NCBI RefSeq assembly: GCF_019967995.1
Contig: NZ_CP065377.1
Location: forward strand, 1,054,001-1,118,000
DNA length: 64,000 nt
Direction: 5' to 3'
Source of the DNA: Faecalibacterium prausnitzii
Lineage (GTDB): Bacteria; Bacillota; Clostridia; Oscillospirales; Ruminococcaceae
Below the pieces are notes generated by a model. It was given only the letters and a program-made list of their open reading frames with translations. It had not been told where the DNA came from and searched no databases. A program made the position numbers and the translations under genes. Shown here in pieces: positions 7,835 to 15,707 of the stretch. Position 1 is the first letter of the stretch. Each line of letters opens with the position of its first letter.

Positions 7835-8287
7835 ATGCGTCAACTCATCATTGCCCGAAAAGATCTGCAGATGTCTCCCGGTAAGCTGGCGGCGCAGTGC
7901 TGCCACGCTTCGCTGGCATTCCTCACCGACCCCATCGGTATGGGACGGGGCGTGGAACCCATCGAGAAAGACGGAGAAATTACCGGCTATCGGGCAGAAA
8001 TCATGTTGGAGAAAGCAACCTATGAAGAATGGTTCGATGGTTCGTTTACCAAGACCGTATGTGGGGCAAAGAACCGCAATCAACTGCTGAAAGCAAAAAC
8101 AATTGCCGAGGAATTGGGCCTTGTGGAAAACAAAGACTTTTTCCTCATCCGGGATGCCTGCCACACCGAGCTGGAACCGGAAGAATTTGATGAAAACGGA
8201 GAGGGCATGACCCTGACCTGCATCGGTTTCCGCCCGCTGCCGGATGAAATTGCACACCAGATCAGCCATAAATTTCATTTGTATTGA
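7835..8287 (+). CDS. pth2: Peptidyl-tRNA hydrolase type 2
   Basis: This 150-residue protein has the Pth2 N-terminus RQLIIARKDLQMSPGKLAAQCCHA, in which Lys and the QC/SHA helix form the active-site region, and the later GLV segment. Pth2 releases amino acids or peptides stuck on tRNA and is typical of archaea and eukaryotes. Bacteria generally use the unrelated Pth1, so this is probably an accessory enzyme that may act on unusual tRNA adducts. It follows AAGGAGG, 13 bases after the pentapeptide gene and probably in its operon. Confidence 0.82.
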   Translation: MRQLIIARKDLQMSPGKLAAQCCHASLAFLTDPIGMGRGVEPIEKDGEITGYRAEIMLEKATYEEWFDGSFTKTVCGAKNRNQLLKAKTIAEELGLVENKDFFLIRDACHTELEPEEFDENGEGMTLTCIGFRPLPDEIAHQISHKFHLY

Positions 8288-8309
8288 TTCCTGATAGAAC
8301 TCCTTTATT

Positions 8310-9191
8310 TTATAAGCATTTTCCGCAATCGCTGCAGCCGTTGCAGATCAACTTGCTGCCGCAGGTCTCGCAGTTTGCGCGGAAATGGGGCACATAGAGA
8401 TCTTCCTGCGGGATGGGGTAGCCCCAGTCGTCCACGAGGTCAAAATGAATGGGCCTGCCCTGAAAATTCATGCCGGATTTATAAGCCATCCGGCTTTGCA
8501 GCTGCTTGCTGGGCAGGTGGTAGCGCCTGCCGTCCTTGATGAACACGGTGCCGGTCTCGATAAAGCAGAAGGTCACGTTGGCATCCACGCATTCCTGCCG
8601 GAGAGACTTGACCCAATCAAAATTGCAGGGGCGGGCACCATCATAGTTTTCGCCGCCGCAGATGACCTGCTCGATCTGCCCGGCGGAAAGGTACTGCCGG
8701 ATGCTTACTGGCCCGATGAAGGGCGCGCACATGATGCCCTTGTGCTTGAAGGGCAGGTCAAACAGAATGGGAATGCGCTCATCGGCGCGGCGCTGATTTT
8801 CACAGGTGACGTTGAAAAAGATGTTGTCCCAACCGCTGCCCCAGTCCGGCGGCAGGCACTCCCGTACCCGCTGCGGCCGTTTGGTGAGCAGAAAAAACAC
8901 CACATCGCTGCGCTGGCGCATGATGTCCCACGCCTCAACCCGCCACGGGTCGGCTTCTTCCAAGAAGAAATCCGAGGTCATGCAGACCCGGATCTGCTCA
9001 CCACTCTGGATTTTGTAGTGTCCGGTGCGGTCTTTCTGGAGCGGATAGGAAAAGCCGCTTTTCGTTTTGTAGATCTCGGCTCCGTTCTGGTCCCGCATCC
9101 GGTCGAGAAAATACATGTAGCAGTTCTGGCAGCCCTCGCTGCACTTGACGCAGCCGTGCCATGGATTCCAGATGTCGTGCAGGAAGCTCAC
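8310..9191 (-). CDS. DUF5131 / phage Gp37-Gp68 family protein
   Basis: The minus-strand protein of about 293 residues begins near HDIWNPWHGC and has a cysteine cluster (HGCVKCSEGCQNCY) resembling a radical SAM-like iron-sulfur site. FLLTKRP and VICGGENYDG follow, and a C-terminal tail has three CxxC-like pairs (CETCGSKLICNGCSDCGKC). The family is common in phages and mobile islands and its activity is unknown. No ATG is available. GTG at 9191 follows GAAAGAAG very closely, and a CTG just downstream would be better spaced from AAGGTGAG, so the start is uncertain. It is divergent from the macro-HTH gene. Confidence 0.75.
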   Translation of the reverse strand: MSFLHDIWNPWHGCVKCSEGCQNCYMYFLDRMRDQNGAEIYKTKSGFSYPLQKDRTGHYKIQSGEQIRVCMTSDFFLEEADPWRVEAWDIMRQRSDVVFFLLTKRPQRVRECLPPDWGSGWDNIFFNVTCENQRRADERIPILFDLPFKHKGIMCAPFIGPVSIRQYLSAGQIEQVICGGENYDGARPCNFDWVKSLRQECVDANVTFCFIETGTVFIKDGRRYHLPSKQLQSRMAYKSGMNFQGRPIHFDLVDDWGYPIPQEDLYVPHFRANCETCGSKLICNGCSDCGKCL

Positions 9192-9247
9192 CTTCTTTCG
9201 GTACCTATTATTATAATAGCTGCGCGGACAGGAAACAAGAGCACCCC

Positions 9248-9276
9248 TTGCACCGCCCCGCCGGATGTGATAGGAT
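9248..9276 (+). promoter_or_regulatory. Promoter of the macro-HTH gene
   Basis: TTGCAC at 9248-9253, a 17-base spacer and TAGGAT at 9271-9276, then GGGAGG before ATG 9306. Confidence 0.55.
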
Positions 9277-9305
9277 GAAGAAAACCATGTGAGGGAGGAA
9301 CCACC

Positions 9306-10337
9306 ATGCCGTTTCTGATGATCCGCAACGACATCACCAAAGTGGCAGCGGATGCCATCGTCAACCCGGCGAACCGAAACCTTTTGCAGGGCAGCGGCAC
9401 CAGCCACGCTATCTATCAGGCAGCAGGGGAGCAGGAGCTGACCGCCGCCTGTGAAGCCATCGGGCATTGCGATTTGGGCAGGGCGGTGTGCACCCCGGCG
9501 TTCGGCTTGCCTGCAAAGTATATCTTCCATGCGGTCTGCCCGGCATGGCACGGCGGCGGCTTTGGCGAAGCGGAACAGTTGGCCGATGCGTACCATTCTG
9601 CGCTGGAACTAGCAGCAGAACACCACTGCGAGAGCGTGGCTTTTCCGCTGCTGTCCAGCGGAAACTACGGCTACCCCAAGGAGCAGGCCTTCCGCATTGC
9701 GGTGGACACCATCACACAGTACGTCATGGAGCACGACCTGACCGTGTATCTGGTGCTTTACGACCGGGGCTCGCTGGCCGTGAGCCGGAAGCTGTTCGCC
9801 TCGGTGGAGGAGTACATTGACGACCACTATGTAGCACAGAACGATGAAAGCTACGGATTTGGCCGTCGGCGCAGGGAATTGTCAGAGCGGCGGAGGCTTC
9901 TGGAAGAAGATGCCGCCGTGCCGATGCTAGGTGCAGTTCCGGCACCCGCCGCGGCACCCAGGACAGCCCGCAGTCTGGAAAGCCTGATGGATAATCTCGG
10001 TGAAAGCTTCACCACCCGGCTGCTGCGGCTCATTGACGAGCGGGGGCTGAAAGACTCCACCGTGTACAAGCAGTCCAACATCTCCCGGCAGCATTTCTCC
10101 AAAATTCAGTGCAATCGCGACTACAACCCCAAAAAGAAAACGGTGCTGGCCTTTGCGGTTGGGCTGCACCTGTCCGAAGATGAAACCATCGACCTGCTCA
10201 AGAGTGCGGGCTATGCCTTTTCGGATGGCTCCAAGCGGGACTGGATCGTGCGGTATTGCCTGGAACACAAAATCTATAACATCAATCAGGTCAATACGCT
10301 ATTGTTTGAATACGATCAGGAACAGCTGGGTGCGTGA
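9306..10337 (+). CDS. Macro domain fused to a C-terminal helix-turn-helix domain
   Basis: The 343-residue protein has an N-terminal macro domain (about 1-170) with NPANRN at 20-25, a glycine loop (QGSGTSHAIY) and LLSSGNYGYP. A charged linker rich in Arg/Glu and Ala/Pro follows. The C-terminal part from about 240 (SRQHFSKIQCNRDYNPKKKT, then LHLSEDETIDLL) looks like a divergent Xre-type DNA-binding domain seen appended to signalling proteins in clostridia. An ADP-ribose-responsive regulator is a reasonable inference. It is followed at once by a VWA gene and an ADP-ribosylglycohydrolase relic. Confidence 0.75.
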   Translation: MPFLMIRNDITKVAADAIVNPANRNLLQGSGTSHAIYQAAGEQELTAACEAIGHCDLGRAVCTPAFGLPAKYIFHAVCPAWHGGGFGEAEQLADAYHSALELAAEHHCESVAFPLLSSGNYGYPKEQAFRIAVDTITQYVMEHDLTVYLVLYDRGSLAVSRKLFASVEEYIDDHYVAQNDESYGFGRRRRELSERRRLLEEDAAVPMLGAVPAPAAAPRTARSLESLMDNLGESFTTRLLRLIDERGLKDSTVYKQSNISRQHFSKIQCNRDYNPKKKTVLAFAVGLHLSEDETIDLLKSAGYAFSDGSKRDWIVRYCLEHKIYNINQVNTLLFEYDQEQLGA

Positions 10338-10428
10338 TTTGTCGCCTGCCCGTTGACCTTTTGTCCTCCGGTTTGTGGTATCCTTTTGCCAACGAAAGCG
10401 ATACACCACAAAACGGAGGGCATTTATT

Positions 10429-11088
10429 ATGAAGAAAAATCTTACTGAGCTTGTTTTCATTCTGGACCGCAGCGGTTCCATGGGCGGGCTGGAGTAGGAC
10501 ACCATCGGCGGGTTCAATGCTATGCTGACCCGGCAGAAGGAGCAGGAGGGCGAGGCCAACGTGACCACCATCCTGTTCGACCATGAGGTGCAGCTGCTGC
10601 ACGACCGTTTTCCGCTGAAGGCTGTTGCGCCGCTGACCGAAAAGGACTACTACGTCCGGGGCTGCACGGCCCTGCTGGATGCCATTGGCTACGGCGTGGA
10701 GAAGATGGCGAACATTCAGCGCCATCTGCCGGAGAGTGAGCGCGCCGAAAAGGTCATCTTTGTAATCACCACGGACGGGCTGGAAAACGCCAGCAAACGG
10801 TTTAGCTATGAGAAGATCCGCCGGATGATCGAGCGGGAAAAAGAGCAGTACGGCTGGGAGTTCCTGTTCCTCGGTGCCAACATGGATGCTGTGAAGGAAG
10901 CTGCCCGCTTCGGCATCTCGTCCGACCGGGCCGTGCGGTTCGAGAATGACGCACAGGGCGTGGCGGTCAACTATCACGTTGTCAGCGAGACGGTCTCCCG
11001 GATGCGGGAAGCACCCTGCTGCGCGTCCATCGGCGCAGAGTGGAAAGAACAAATCGAAGCTGATTTTCAGAAGCGGCATCATAGGTAA
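10429..11088 (+). pseudogene. VWA-domain protein interrupted by an in-frame amber codon
   Basis: From ATG 10429, behind CGGAGGG, the frame encodes a von Willebrand A domain with the metal-binding motif DRSGSM at residues 13-18. Codon 23 is TAG (10495-10497), after which the same frame continues without disruption to 11088 (DTIGGFN, TTILFDHEV, TDGLENAS). The total is about 219 residues. One base change would restore the gene. An ATG inside (10522) lacks a ribosome site. It is either a very recent pseudogene, a sequence error or a suppressed stop. The first 17 codons of a second copy lie at 40473. Confidence 0.8.
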
Positions 11089-11102
11089 AGGAGGAAACAG
11101 CC

Positions 11103-11655
11103 ATGTTAGGAGCAATCTTGGGTGACATCGTGGGCAGTCCCTATGAATTTGACCACAACAATTACAAGCACAAGGATTTTCCGCTGCTGAGCGAGAAATC
11201 GCACTTCACCGATGATACCGTCATGACCGCTGCGGTGGCAGTTGGTCTGATTGACGGAAAGGGTCTGCCGGAGAGAACATTTTGTGCAGTGCAGCATGAA
11301 ATGCGGTTCTGGGGCCGTGAATATCCCCATGCCGGTTACGGCGGGATGTTCCGCCGGTTATGACCTGACCCGTACCTGCGATGAAATTCGGCCGGGCTAT
11401 CACCATGTGGAGACCTGTCAGCAGACCGTGCCGGAAGCAATCATCGCTTTTCTGGAAAGCGTCAGTTTTGAGGATGCACTTCGCAATGCAGTTTCTCTGG
11501 GCGGCGACAGCGACACCCTTGCCTGCATCACCGGCGGCATTGCCGAAGCTTTTTACGGGATGCCGCAGGAACTGCGGGACGAGACTTTGAAACGTCTGCC
11601 GGAGGATATCCGGGAAGGATATGAGCTGTTTCGGTGGAACATCGGCCAGAGATAA
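11103..11655 (+). pseudogene. ADP-ribosylglycohydrolase, internally deleted and frameshifted (copy 1)
   Basis: The N-terminal part (LGDIVGSPYEF, then FTDDTVMT with the magnesium-binding acidic residues) is read from ATG 11103 to about 11356. At that point GYGGMFRR is joined directly to GYDLTRTCDEIRP in another frame, which continues to 11655 with GGDSDTLACITG, the second metal-binding motif. The middle of the roughly 270-residue family is missing. The enzyme would have removed ADP-ribose from proteins or nucleic acids. A 3' half of another copy is at 14434-14851 and supplies part of the missing sequence. Confidence 0.85.
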
Positions 11656-11666
11656 GACATTCGGAG

Positions 11667-11722
11667 AACCAAGGAGCAGATACAACACACTCGTGATGTG
11701 AAGTATCTGCTCCTTGGTTTTT
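11667..11722 (+). terminator. Strong terminator after the ADP-ribosylglycohydrolase relic
   Basis: A perfect 17-bp stem (AACCAAGGAGCAGATAC at 11667-11683 and its complement at 11703-11719) is followed by TTTTT. Confidence 0.85.
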
Positions 11723-11820
11723 AATAAGACTCGATGAAGGGCGTCTTGCATCGGCCTGAAAAATCCGATATACTGAACCCAGAGAGTATATCGAATTTTT
11801 TGGGAAAAGGAGAGAACGGT

Positions 11821-11892
11821 ATGGAACATCTTTATGAAAAGGCACTGGAAAGTGCGGAATATATCAAGACGCACACGAAAAAGCGCCCGGAA
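11821..11892 (+). pseudogene. N-terminal relic of purine nucleoside phosphorylase
   Basis: After a TATACT promoter and GGAGAG, the frame MEHLYEKALESAEYI.THTKKRPE matches the start of PNP proteins for about 24 residues, before the GSGLG motif would follow. It then runs into an acetyltransferase relic in another frame. Confidence 0.6.
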
Positions 11893-12013
11893 TGCGGTGG
11901 CACGTGCCATGTACAAAAAACACGGTTATACGGAAATTGGAATTGTCCCGACGGTGTTCAATGGCATTGAGGACGTCCAACTGGTGCTTCTGGAAAAATA
12001 TCTTGGGAAATGA
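11888..12013 (+). pseudogene. C-terminal relic of a GNAT acetyltransferase
   Basis: The frame NAVARAMYKKHGYTEIG ends in VQLVLLEKYLGK and stop at 12011-12013. The KKHGYTEIG piece is the typical final motif of GNAT enzymes. It is joined out of frame to the PNP relic. Confidence 0.6.
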
Positions 12014-12030
12014 GGATGGAAAGAGTAACG

Positions 12031-12083
12031 AACCATACCCCCGCCCGGAGGATGTGCTGCGGGAGTTCTTGAAGCAGAACTGA
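12031..12083 (+). pseudogene. C-terminal relic of the HAD phosphatase
   Basis: The bases match the end of the gene at 6371-7147 (NHTPCPEDVLREFLKQ) with one base missing in the CCC run. The following 35 bases (ATGATACGATA...) also match the region downstream of that gene. Confidence 0.75.
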
Positions 12084-12141
12084 ATTTTGCACGCATGTGT
12101 ACAAAAAAACAAAATGATACGATATAAGGAAATATTTTGAT

Positions 12142-12189
12142 ATGACAAAAGTGCTTTTTATCTGCCATGGCAGGATTTGCCGGACATGA
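12142..12189 (+). pseudogene. N-terminal relic of a low-molecular-weight phosphatase
   Basis: MTKVLFICHGRICRT then stop. It corresponds to the P-loop start of the intact gene at 50291 (KVLFICHGNICRSP). The homology ends exactly where the AIPR island begins, so this marks its left junction. Confidence 0.7.
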
Positions 12190-12322
12190 AAAAACGCTTG
12201 TAAATCAAGCGCTTTCTGTGTTTCAACCTCAGTTTTACCAATGATTTACCAATATTTCTGGAGAGTTAGGCTTGCAGTATAGTTGATTAAATGTATTAAA
12301 AGAGTCGTTTTAGACGAACAAA

Positions 12323-12353
12323 AAGAGGCATCGGATGCGATCCGATGCCTCTT
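12323..12353 (-). terminator. Terminator of the AIPR gene
   Basis: A perfect 13-bp stem (AAGAGGCATCGGA / TCCGATGCCTCTT) has a 5-base loop and TTTTTG on the minus strand. Confidence 0.85.
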
Positions 12354-12370
12354 GCTCAATACTATTCTAT

Positions 12371-13564
12371 TTATCTGCGTCCGAGAAGTTTGCGGAGACT
12401 CTGGGTTTCTACAATTCTGTAGTTGGAAAGCCAAAGCTGCTTATCCTTACCGGCCAGCTGAGGGTTAGTATAGGTCTCAAAGGTGTTCTGAACAATGGAT
12501 GTGCCGACTTCGTTCCAGATGTCAATTGGATTGAACAGCCAGGAAACAGCTCCCGTTGCCTCATCAAATTTCAGCAGACTACGGAAAGCACCAAAAATGG
12601 GGTAGATATAGCCACTGGAAACAGAATACTTTGTGGGAGTGGCGAGAAACTCCGTTTTTGTCGGAGTGTCAAGAGATTCGATGCCTCTCACGCTTCCAAA
12701 ACGCGGATTTGCAACGCCCTGCGCCTTCTTATAATCCCTATACTTTTCAGGAAGTTCGCGTTCGATAACATCATAAAGCTCTACCAGTAGAGGAATTTGC
12801 CCGGTCAAAGACTTATAAAAAGGAGATTCAAATGCCTGCTTATAGCGCTTAAATACCTGTGTTTTACCGGAATAGCTCTGTACCGGGGCCGCATTGTCAT
12901 CAGGATATTTGTCGATATCAAAGGCGTAGAGCAAGCGGAGCAGTTCCGAAACGTGAATAGGTTTATCCTCATTATCTTTGTAAGCAATCAGATCTGCATA
13001 TGCCTGACCTGCAATGGAGGCTTTAATATCGTCGAACTTGTCGTCGAGATTGAATAGTGCCATATCAGAAACCTGAACCGACGTGTTGCGAGCATCGGAG
13101 AGGCGCGTGATATTCTGCACATTGGTGATGACTTCAACACGAACAAATTTGCGAATGTCTTCAGGAATTTCGTCGCGCTTACGCATGATGGCGGTATAGG
13201 TGTGGCCGCCGTCAAGAATGCCGTAAAGGGACTTGTCGTTTTCGTCATTCTGATCACCAATGTCAATGGTTACTTCCGAATCAGTGCTATTAAAGGTTAG
13301 CGTTTTGGCGGCGATGACGATACCGCGGTTGTTGATATAGAAATCAGTTTCCGGCTCCACTACAGCAGTGAGCAAGCTACGAGCCACATTGGTTGTCATC
13401 TTTGGTTCACGCGGATTGACATCGAGAGGAATATTAGAGGGAAGCTCCTTCATATCCACCAGCAGATAATAAATGGTTTCGAAGGTGCTTTCATCTTTGT
13501 CTCCCTTACGATAAGGGGATGCGAGGGTACGAAGAGCCTCAACTTTAAACTTTAAATTGGCCAT
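12371..13564 (-). CDS. AIPR-family (abortive infection phage resistance) protein
   Basis: The 397-residue minus-strand protein fits the AIPR family. It has an N-terminal part with NNRGIVIAAKTL, the conserved ILDGGHTYTAI segment (family pattern ILNGxQT) and then RNTSVQVSD. The family is linked to abortive infection and often found near restriction systems. No other catalytic motif is evident. ATG 13564 follows GGAGG. It is divergent from a small regulator across two perfect palindromes. Lower GC than the flanks and junctions inside two gene relics indicate horizontal acquisition. Confidence 0.7.
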   Translation of the reverse strand: MANLKFKVEALRTLASPYRKGDKDESTFETIYYLLVDMKELPSNIPLDVNPREPKMTTNVARSLLTAVVEPETDFYINNRGIVIAAKTLTFNSTDSEVTIDIGDQNDENDKSLYGILDGGHTYTAIMRKRDEIPEDIRKFVRVEVITNVQNITRLSDARNTSVQVSDMALFNLDDKFDDIKASIAGQAYADLIAYKDNEDKPIHVSELLRLLYAFDIDKYPDDNAAPVQSYSGKTQVFKRYKQAFESPFYKSLTGQIPLLVELYDVIERELPEKYRDYKKAQGVANPRFGSVRGIESLDTPTKTEFLATPTKYSVSSGYIYPIFGAFRSLLKFDEATGAVSWLFNPIDIWNEVGTSIVQNTFETYTNPQLAGKDKQLWLSNYRIVETQSLRKLLGRR

Positions 13565-13618
13565 TTTATGGCCTCCTTATATTTTCTTCTCGAGGGCTGT
13601 TGCCCTGAGAACAATTTT

Positions 13619-13661
13619 AGTATATCATATACTCAAAAATAAACAATGCACCATGGTGCAT
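13619..13661. promoter_or_regulatory. Twin palindromic operators between AIPR and regulator
   Basis: AGTATATCATATACT at 13619-13633 (7-bp arms, central C) and ATGCACCATGGTGCAT at 13646-13661 (perfect 16-base palindrome) lie in the 110-base divergent gap. They are probable binding sites for the adjacent regulator. Confidence 0.6.
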
Positions 13662-13674
13662 AATGGAGAGATAT

Positions 13675-13968
13675 ATGGCTGAAAAAGCAAGACAGAGTGA
13701 AGCTCTAACAAAAATAGGAAAAATGTTTGAGCAGAAACGAAAGTCATTAGGAAAACAGTACAAAAGCCGTGAACAATTTATCTATAATAGAAGTGACGAA
13801 TTGTTCGGCTCAGAAGATTGGATTTCGCTTCGACACCTTTGCAATATAGAACACGGAAGGAATTGGATTAGTATAGAAAAACTAATTATGCTTGCCGATG
13901 CTTTGGAAGAAAATCCTGTCGATTTGTTTGCTGAAATAGTTAAAATATATCGAAGTTCTAAAAATTGA
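13675..13968 (+). CDS. Small helix-turn-helix regulator of the AIPR island
   Basis: The 97-residue protein (MAEKARQSEALT...) has an Xre-like fold with a long first part. SLRHLCNIEHGRNWISIEKL is the recognition region, followed by ALEENPVDLF. ATG 13675 is preceded by GGAGAG; an in-frame ATG at 13663 has no ribosome site and lies next to the palindrome. It is divergent from the AIPR gene and probably represses both directions. It may be the antitoxin-like partner, which is an inference from arrangement. Confidence 0.65.
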   Translation: MAEKARQSEALTKIGKMFEQKRKSLGKQYKSREQFIYNRSDELFGSEDWISLRHLCNIEHGRNWISIEKLIMLADALEENPVDLFAEIVKIYRSSKN

Positions 13969-14092
13969 CTGACTTTTGTGCAGATACTGGCGCAACTTGG
14001 ATATGATATTGAGCTTACCTACATACAGAAATAGGCCGGTTCGCAAAAAATACAAACTTTATTATAGAAATATCACGAAAGGATTATTTGAT

Positions 14093-14470
14093 ATGGACAA
14101 AGAAACGATCATCATTGCATCTGAAGATGTGGAAATAATTGATGCATCTGAATATAAAGAAGAACTATCGGAACATTTTGGGCGAGTTCCAGAGGTGGCG
14201 AAACCTCTGCTCAAAGGAGCAAAGACAGTTTTTTCCCAAATAGAGAAGTCATTATATACTGCACCGGCCTTTATTAACGCCGTTAAAGCGGCAGTGCCGG
14301 ATGTGACATTGCAGGCGATGCTGACAGATGAGCAGAAGCAGCAGATTGCAAAAGGAGCCCTTAAGTTAATGACGAAAAAAGATGGCTCGCTCATGGCAAA
14401 CCTTATTAGCCCTGAGACAAAGAAAATTGTGGCTACCCACAACCGCCCTGAGGGCATCAAAGGCGCGTAG
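14093..14470 (+). CDS. Truncated hypothetical protein fused to an ADP-ribosylglycohydrolase fragment
   Basis: The frame starts at ATG 14093 behind AAAGGA. It encodes about 113 residues of a clostridial hypothetical protein (EIIDASEYKEE..., KGALKLMTKKDGSLMANL, ETKKIV), then abruptly THNRPEGIKGA from an ADP-ribosylglycohydrolase and a TAG stop at 14468. I remember the intact family as clearly longer, so it is cut at about 14433. The function is unknown. The fusion point marks the right junction of the AIPR island. Confidence 0.6.
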   Translation: MDKETIIIASEDVEIIDASEYKEELSEHFGRVPEVAKPLLKGAKTVFSQIEKSLYTAPAFINAVKAAVPDVTLQAMLTDEQKQQIAKGALKLMTKKDGSLMANLISPETKKIVATHNRPEGIKGA

Positions 14471-14851
14471 GCCACGGCGGCAGCGATTTTTCTGGCCCGT
14501 ACCGGCCACAGCAAGCCGGAAATCAAACAGTATGTGGAGCAGACCTTCGGTTATGACCTGAACCGTACCTGCGATGAAATTCGGCCGACCTATCATCATG
14601 TGGAGACCTGTCAGGAAACTGTGCCGGAAGCAATCATTGCTTTTCTGGAAAGCGTCAGTTTTGAGGATGCACTTCGCAATGCAGTATCTCTGGGCGGCGA
14701 CAGCGACACCCTTGCCTGCATCACCGGCGGCATTGCCGAAGCTTTTTACGGGATGCCGCAGGAACTGCGGGACGAGACTCTGAAACGTCTGCCGGAGGAT
14801 ATCCGGGAAGCATATGAACTGTTGTGCTTTATGATTGCTAAGATGATATAA
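14434..14851 (+). pseudogene. ADP-ribosylglycohydrolase 3' half (copy 2) with in-frame amber codon
   Basis: The frame reads THNRPEGIKGA, TAG, ATAAAIFLARTGHS, FGYDLNRTCDEIRP and GGDSDTLACITG to 14851. The stop replaces what should be a glutamine codon (CAG). The last 280 bases are almost identical to 11370-11650. The N-terminal half is absent. Confidence 0.85.
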
Positions 14852-14922
14852 AATGCGATAATACGACTGAATTGTGAAAAGATTGCATGGAATTTCATAA
14901 AAGTATTATTCTTTCATGAATT

Positions 14923-14965
14923 TTAGCACTCTTCTATTGACACTGCTAACGCATGGTGCTATAAC
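14923..14965 (+). promoter_or_regulatory. Hsp20 promoter overlapped by a CIRCE-like HrcA operator
   Basis: The left arm TTAGCACTC at 14923-14931 is perfect. A 9-base spacer and the right arm CACTGCTAA at 14941-14949 (7 of 9 match GAGTGCTAA) follow. The promoter is TTGACA at 14937-14942, a 17-base spacer and TATAAC at 14960-14965. HrcA repression relieved by heat is expected. Confidence 0.8.
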
Positions 14966-15085
14966 AGTGGCGTGCTCAGGAGGAAGGGCAAAAGGAGAAC
15001 CGCAAGGCTCCCCGGAAAGCCTTTCCGAATAAACAACATAAAGATTTTTTACCCGACCCGAACGCCGGGATTGGAGGAATGATTT

Positions 15086-15550
15086 ATGTTTATGCCGACT
15101 GTTTTCCATGAAAACCTGTTCGATGATTTCTTCGATCCGTTCTGGAATGACGCTGCACTGGAACGTATGATGAACCGTGAGGCTCGTGATACCTTTGGTA
15201 AGCGCGGTGCAAACATGATGAAGACCGATGTCAAACAGACGGACAACGGCTACGAGATGGCCGTTGACCTGCCGGGCTGCAAGAAGGAAGACGTTCAGAT
15301 GGATCTGAACGACGGCTACCTGACCATTCAGGCAGTGCGCAGCCACAGCAATGACGAAAAGGATCAGAAGGGTCGCTATCTGCGGCGCGAATCCTTCTCC
15401 GGCACCTGCGCACGCAGTTTCTACGTGGGCGATGTGAAGAAGGAAGACATCCACGCAAAGTTCGAGGATGGTGTCCTGCACGTCGAGCTGCCTGCTCCTC
15501 AGCAGACGAAGGCTTTGCCTGAGAACCCGAATCTGATTGCAATCGAGTAA
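15086..15550 (+). CDS. Hsp20/alpha-crystallin small heat-shock protein
   Basis: The 154-residue protein has an N-terminal arm (FHENLFDDFFDPFW), an alpha-crystallin domain over roughly 45-140 (VDLPGCKKEDVQMDLNDGYLTI) and the signature GVLHVELP near its end. It holds unfolding proteins in a refoldable state. ATG 15086 is 8 bases after GGAGG. The upstream CIRCE-like operator shows class I heat-shock control, which is less usual for hsp20 than for groEL or dnaK. A terminator follows at 15589. Confidence 0.92.
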   Translation: MFMPTVFHENLFDDFFDPFWNDAALERMMNREARDTFGKRGANMMKTDVKQTDNGYEMAVDLPGCKKEDVQMDLNDGYLTIQAVRSHSNDEKDQKGRYLRRESFSGTCARSFYVGDVKKEDIHAKFEDGVLHVELPAPQQTKALPENPNLIAIE

Positions 15551-15588
15551 AACGCCGGTCGTGTGCGCCAAAGCACAACGCACATAAG

Positions 15589-15632
15589 ATGCCCCCGGAG
15601 AGCCGCAATAAGCCCTCCGGGGGCATTTTTGT
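15589..15632 (+). terminator. Terminator after hsp20
   Basis: ATGCCCCCGGAG pairs with CTCCGGGGGCAT, followed by TTTTTGTTT. The flanking bases (GCGCCAA...CGCACATAA before, TCTTTTCCG after) recur around the terminator at 17788. Confidence 0.9.
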
Positions 15633-15641
15633 TTCGCTATC

Positions 15642-15670
15642 TTTTCCGTAAGGGAAAATCATGGTATACT
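15642..15670 (+). promoter_or_regulatory. Promoter with shared leader upstream of yitT
   Basis: TTTTCC, a 17-base spacer ending in TGG, and TATACT at 15665-15670. The leader carries CGGAATTTATGGAGGT. Confidence 0.6.
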
Positions 15671-15707
15671 GAGAACAGCAACTCGGAATTTATGGAGGTA
15701 CTTCACT

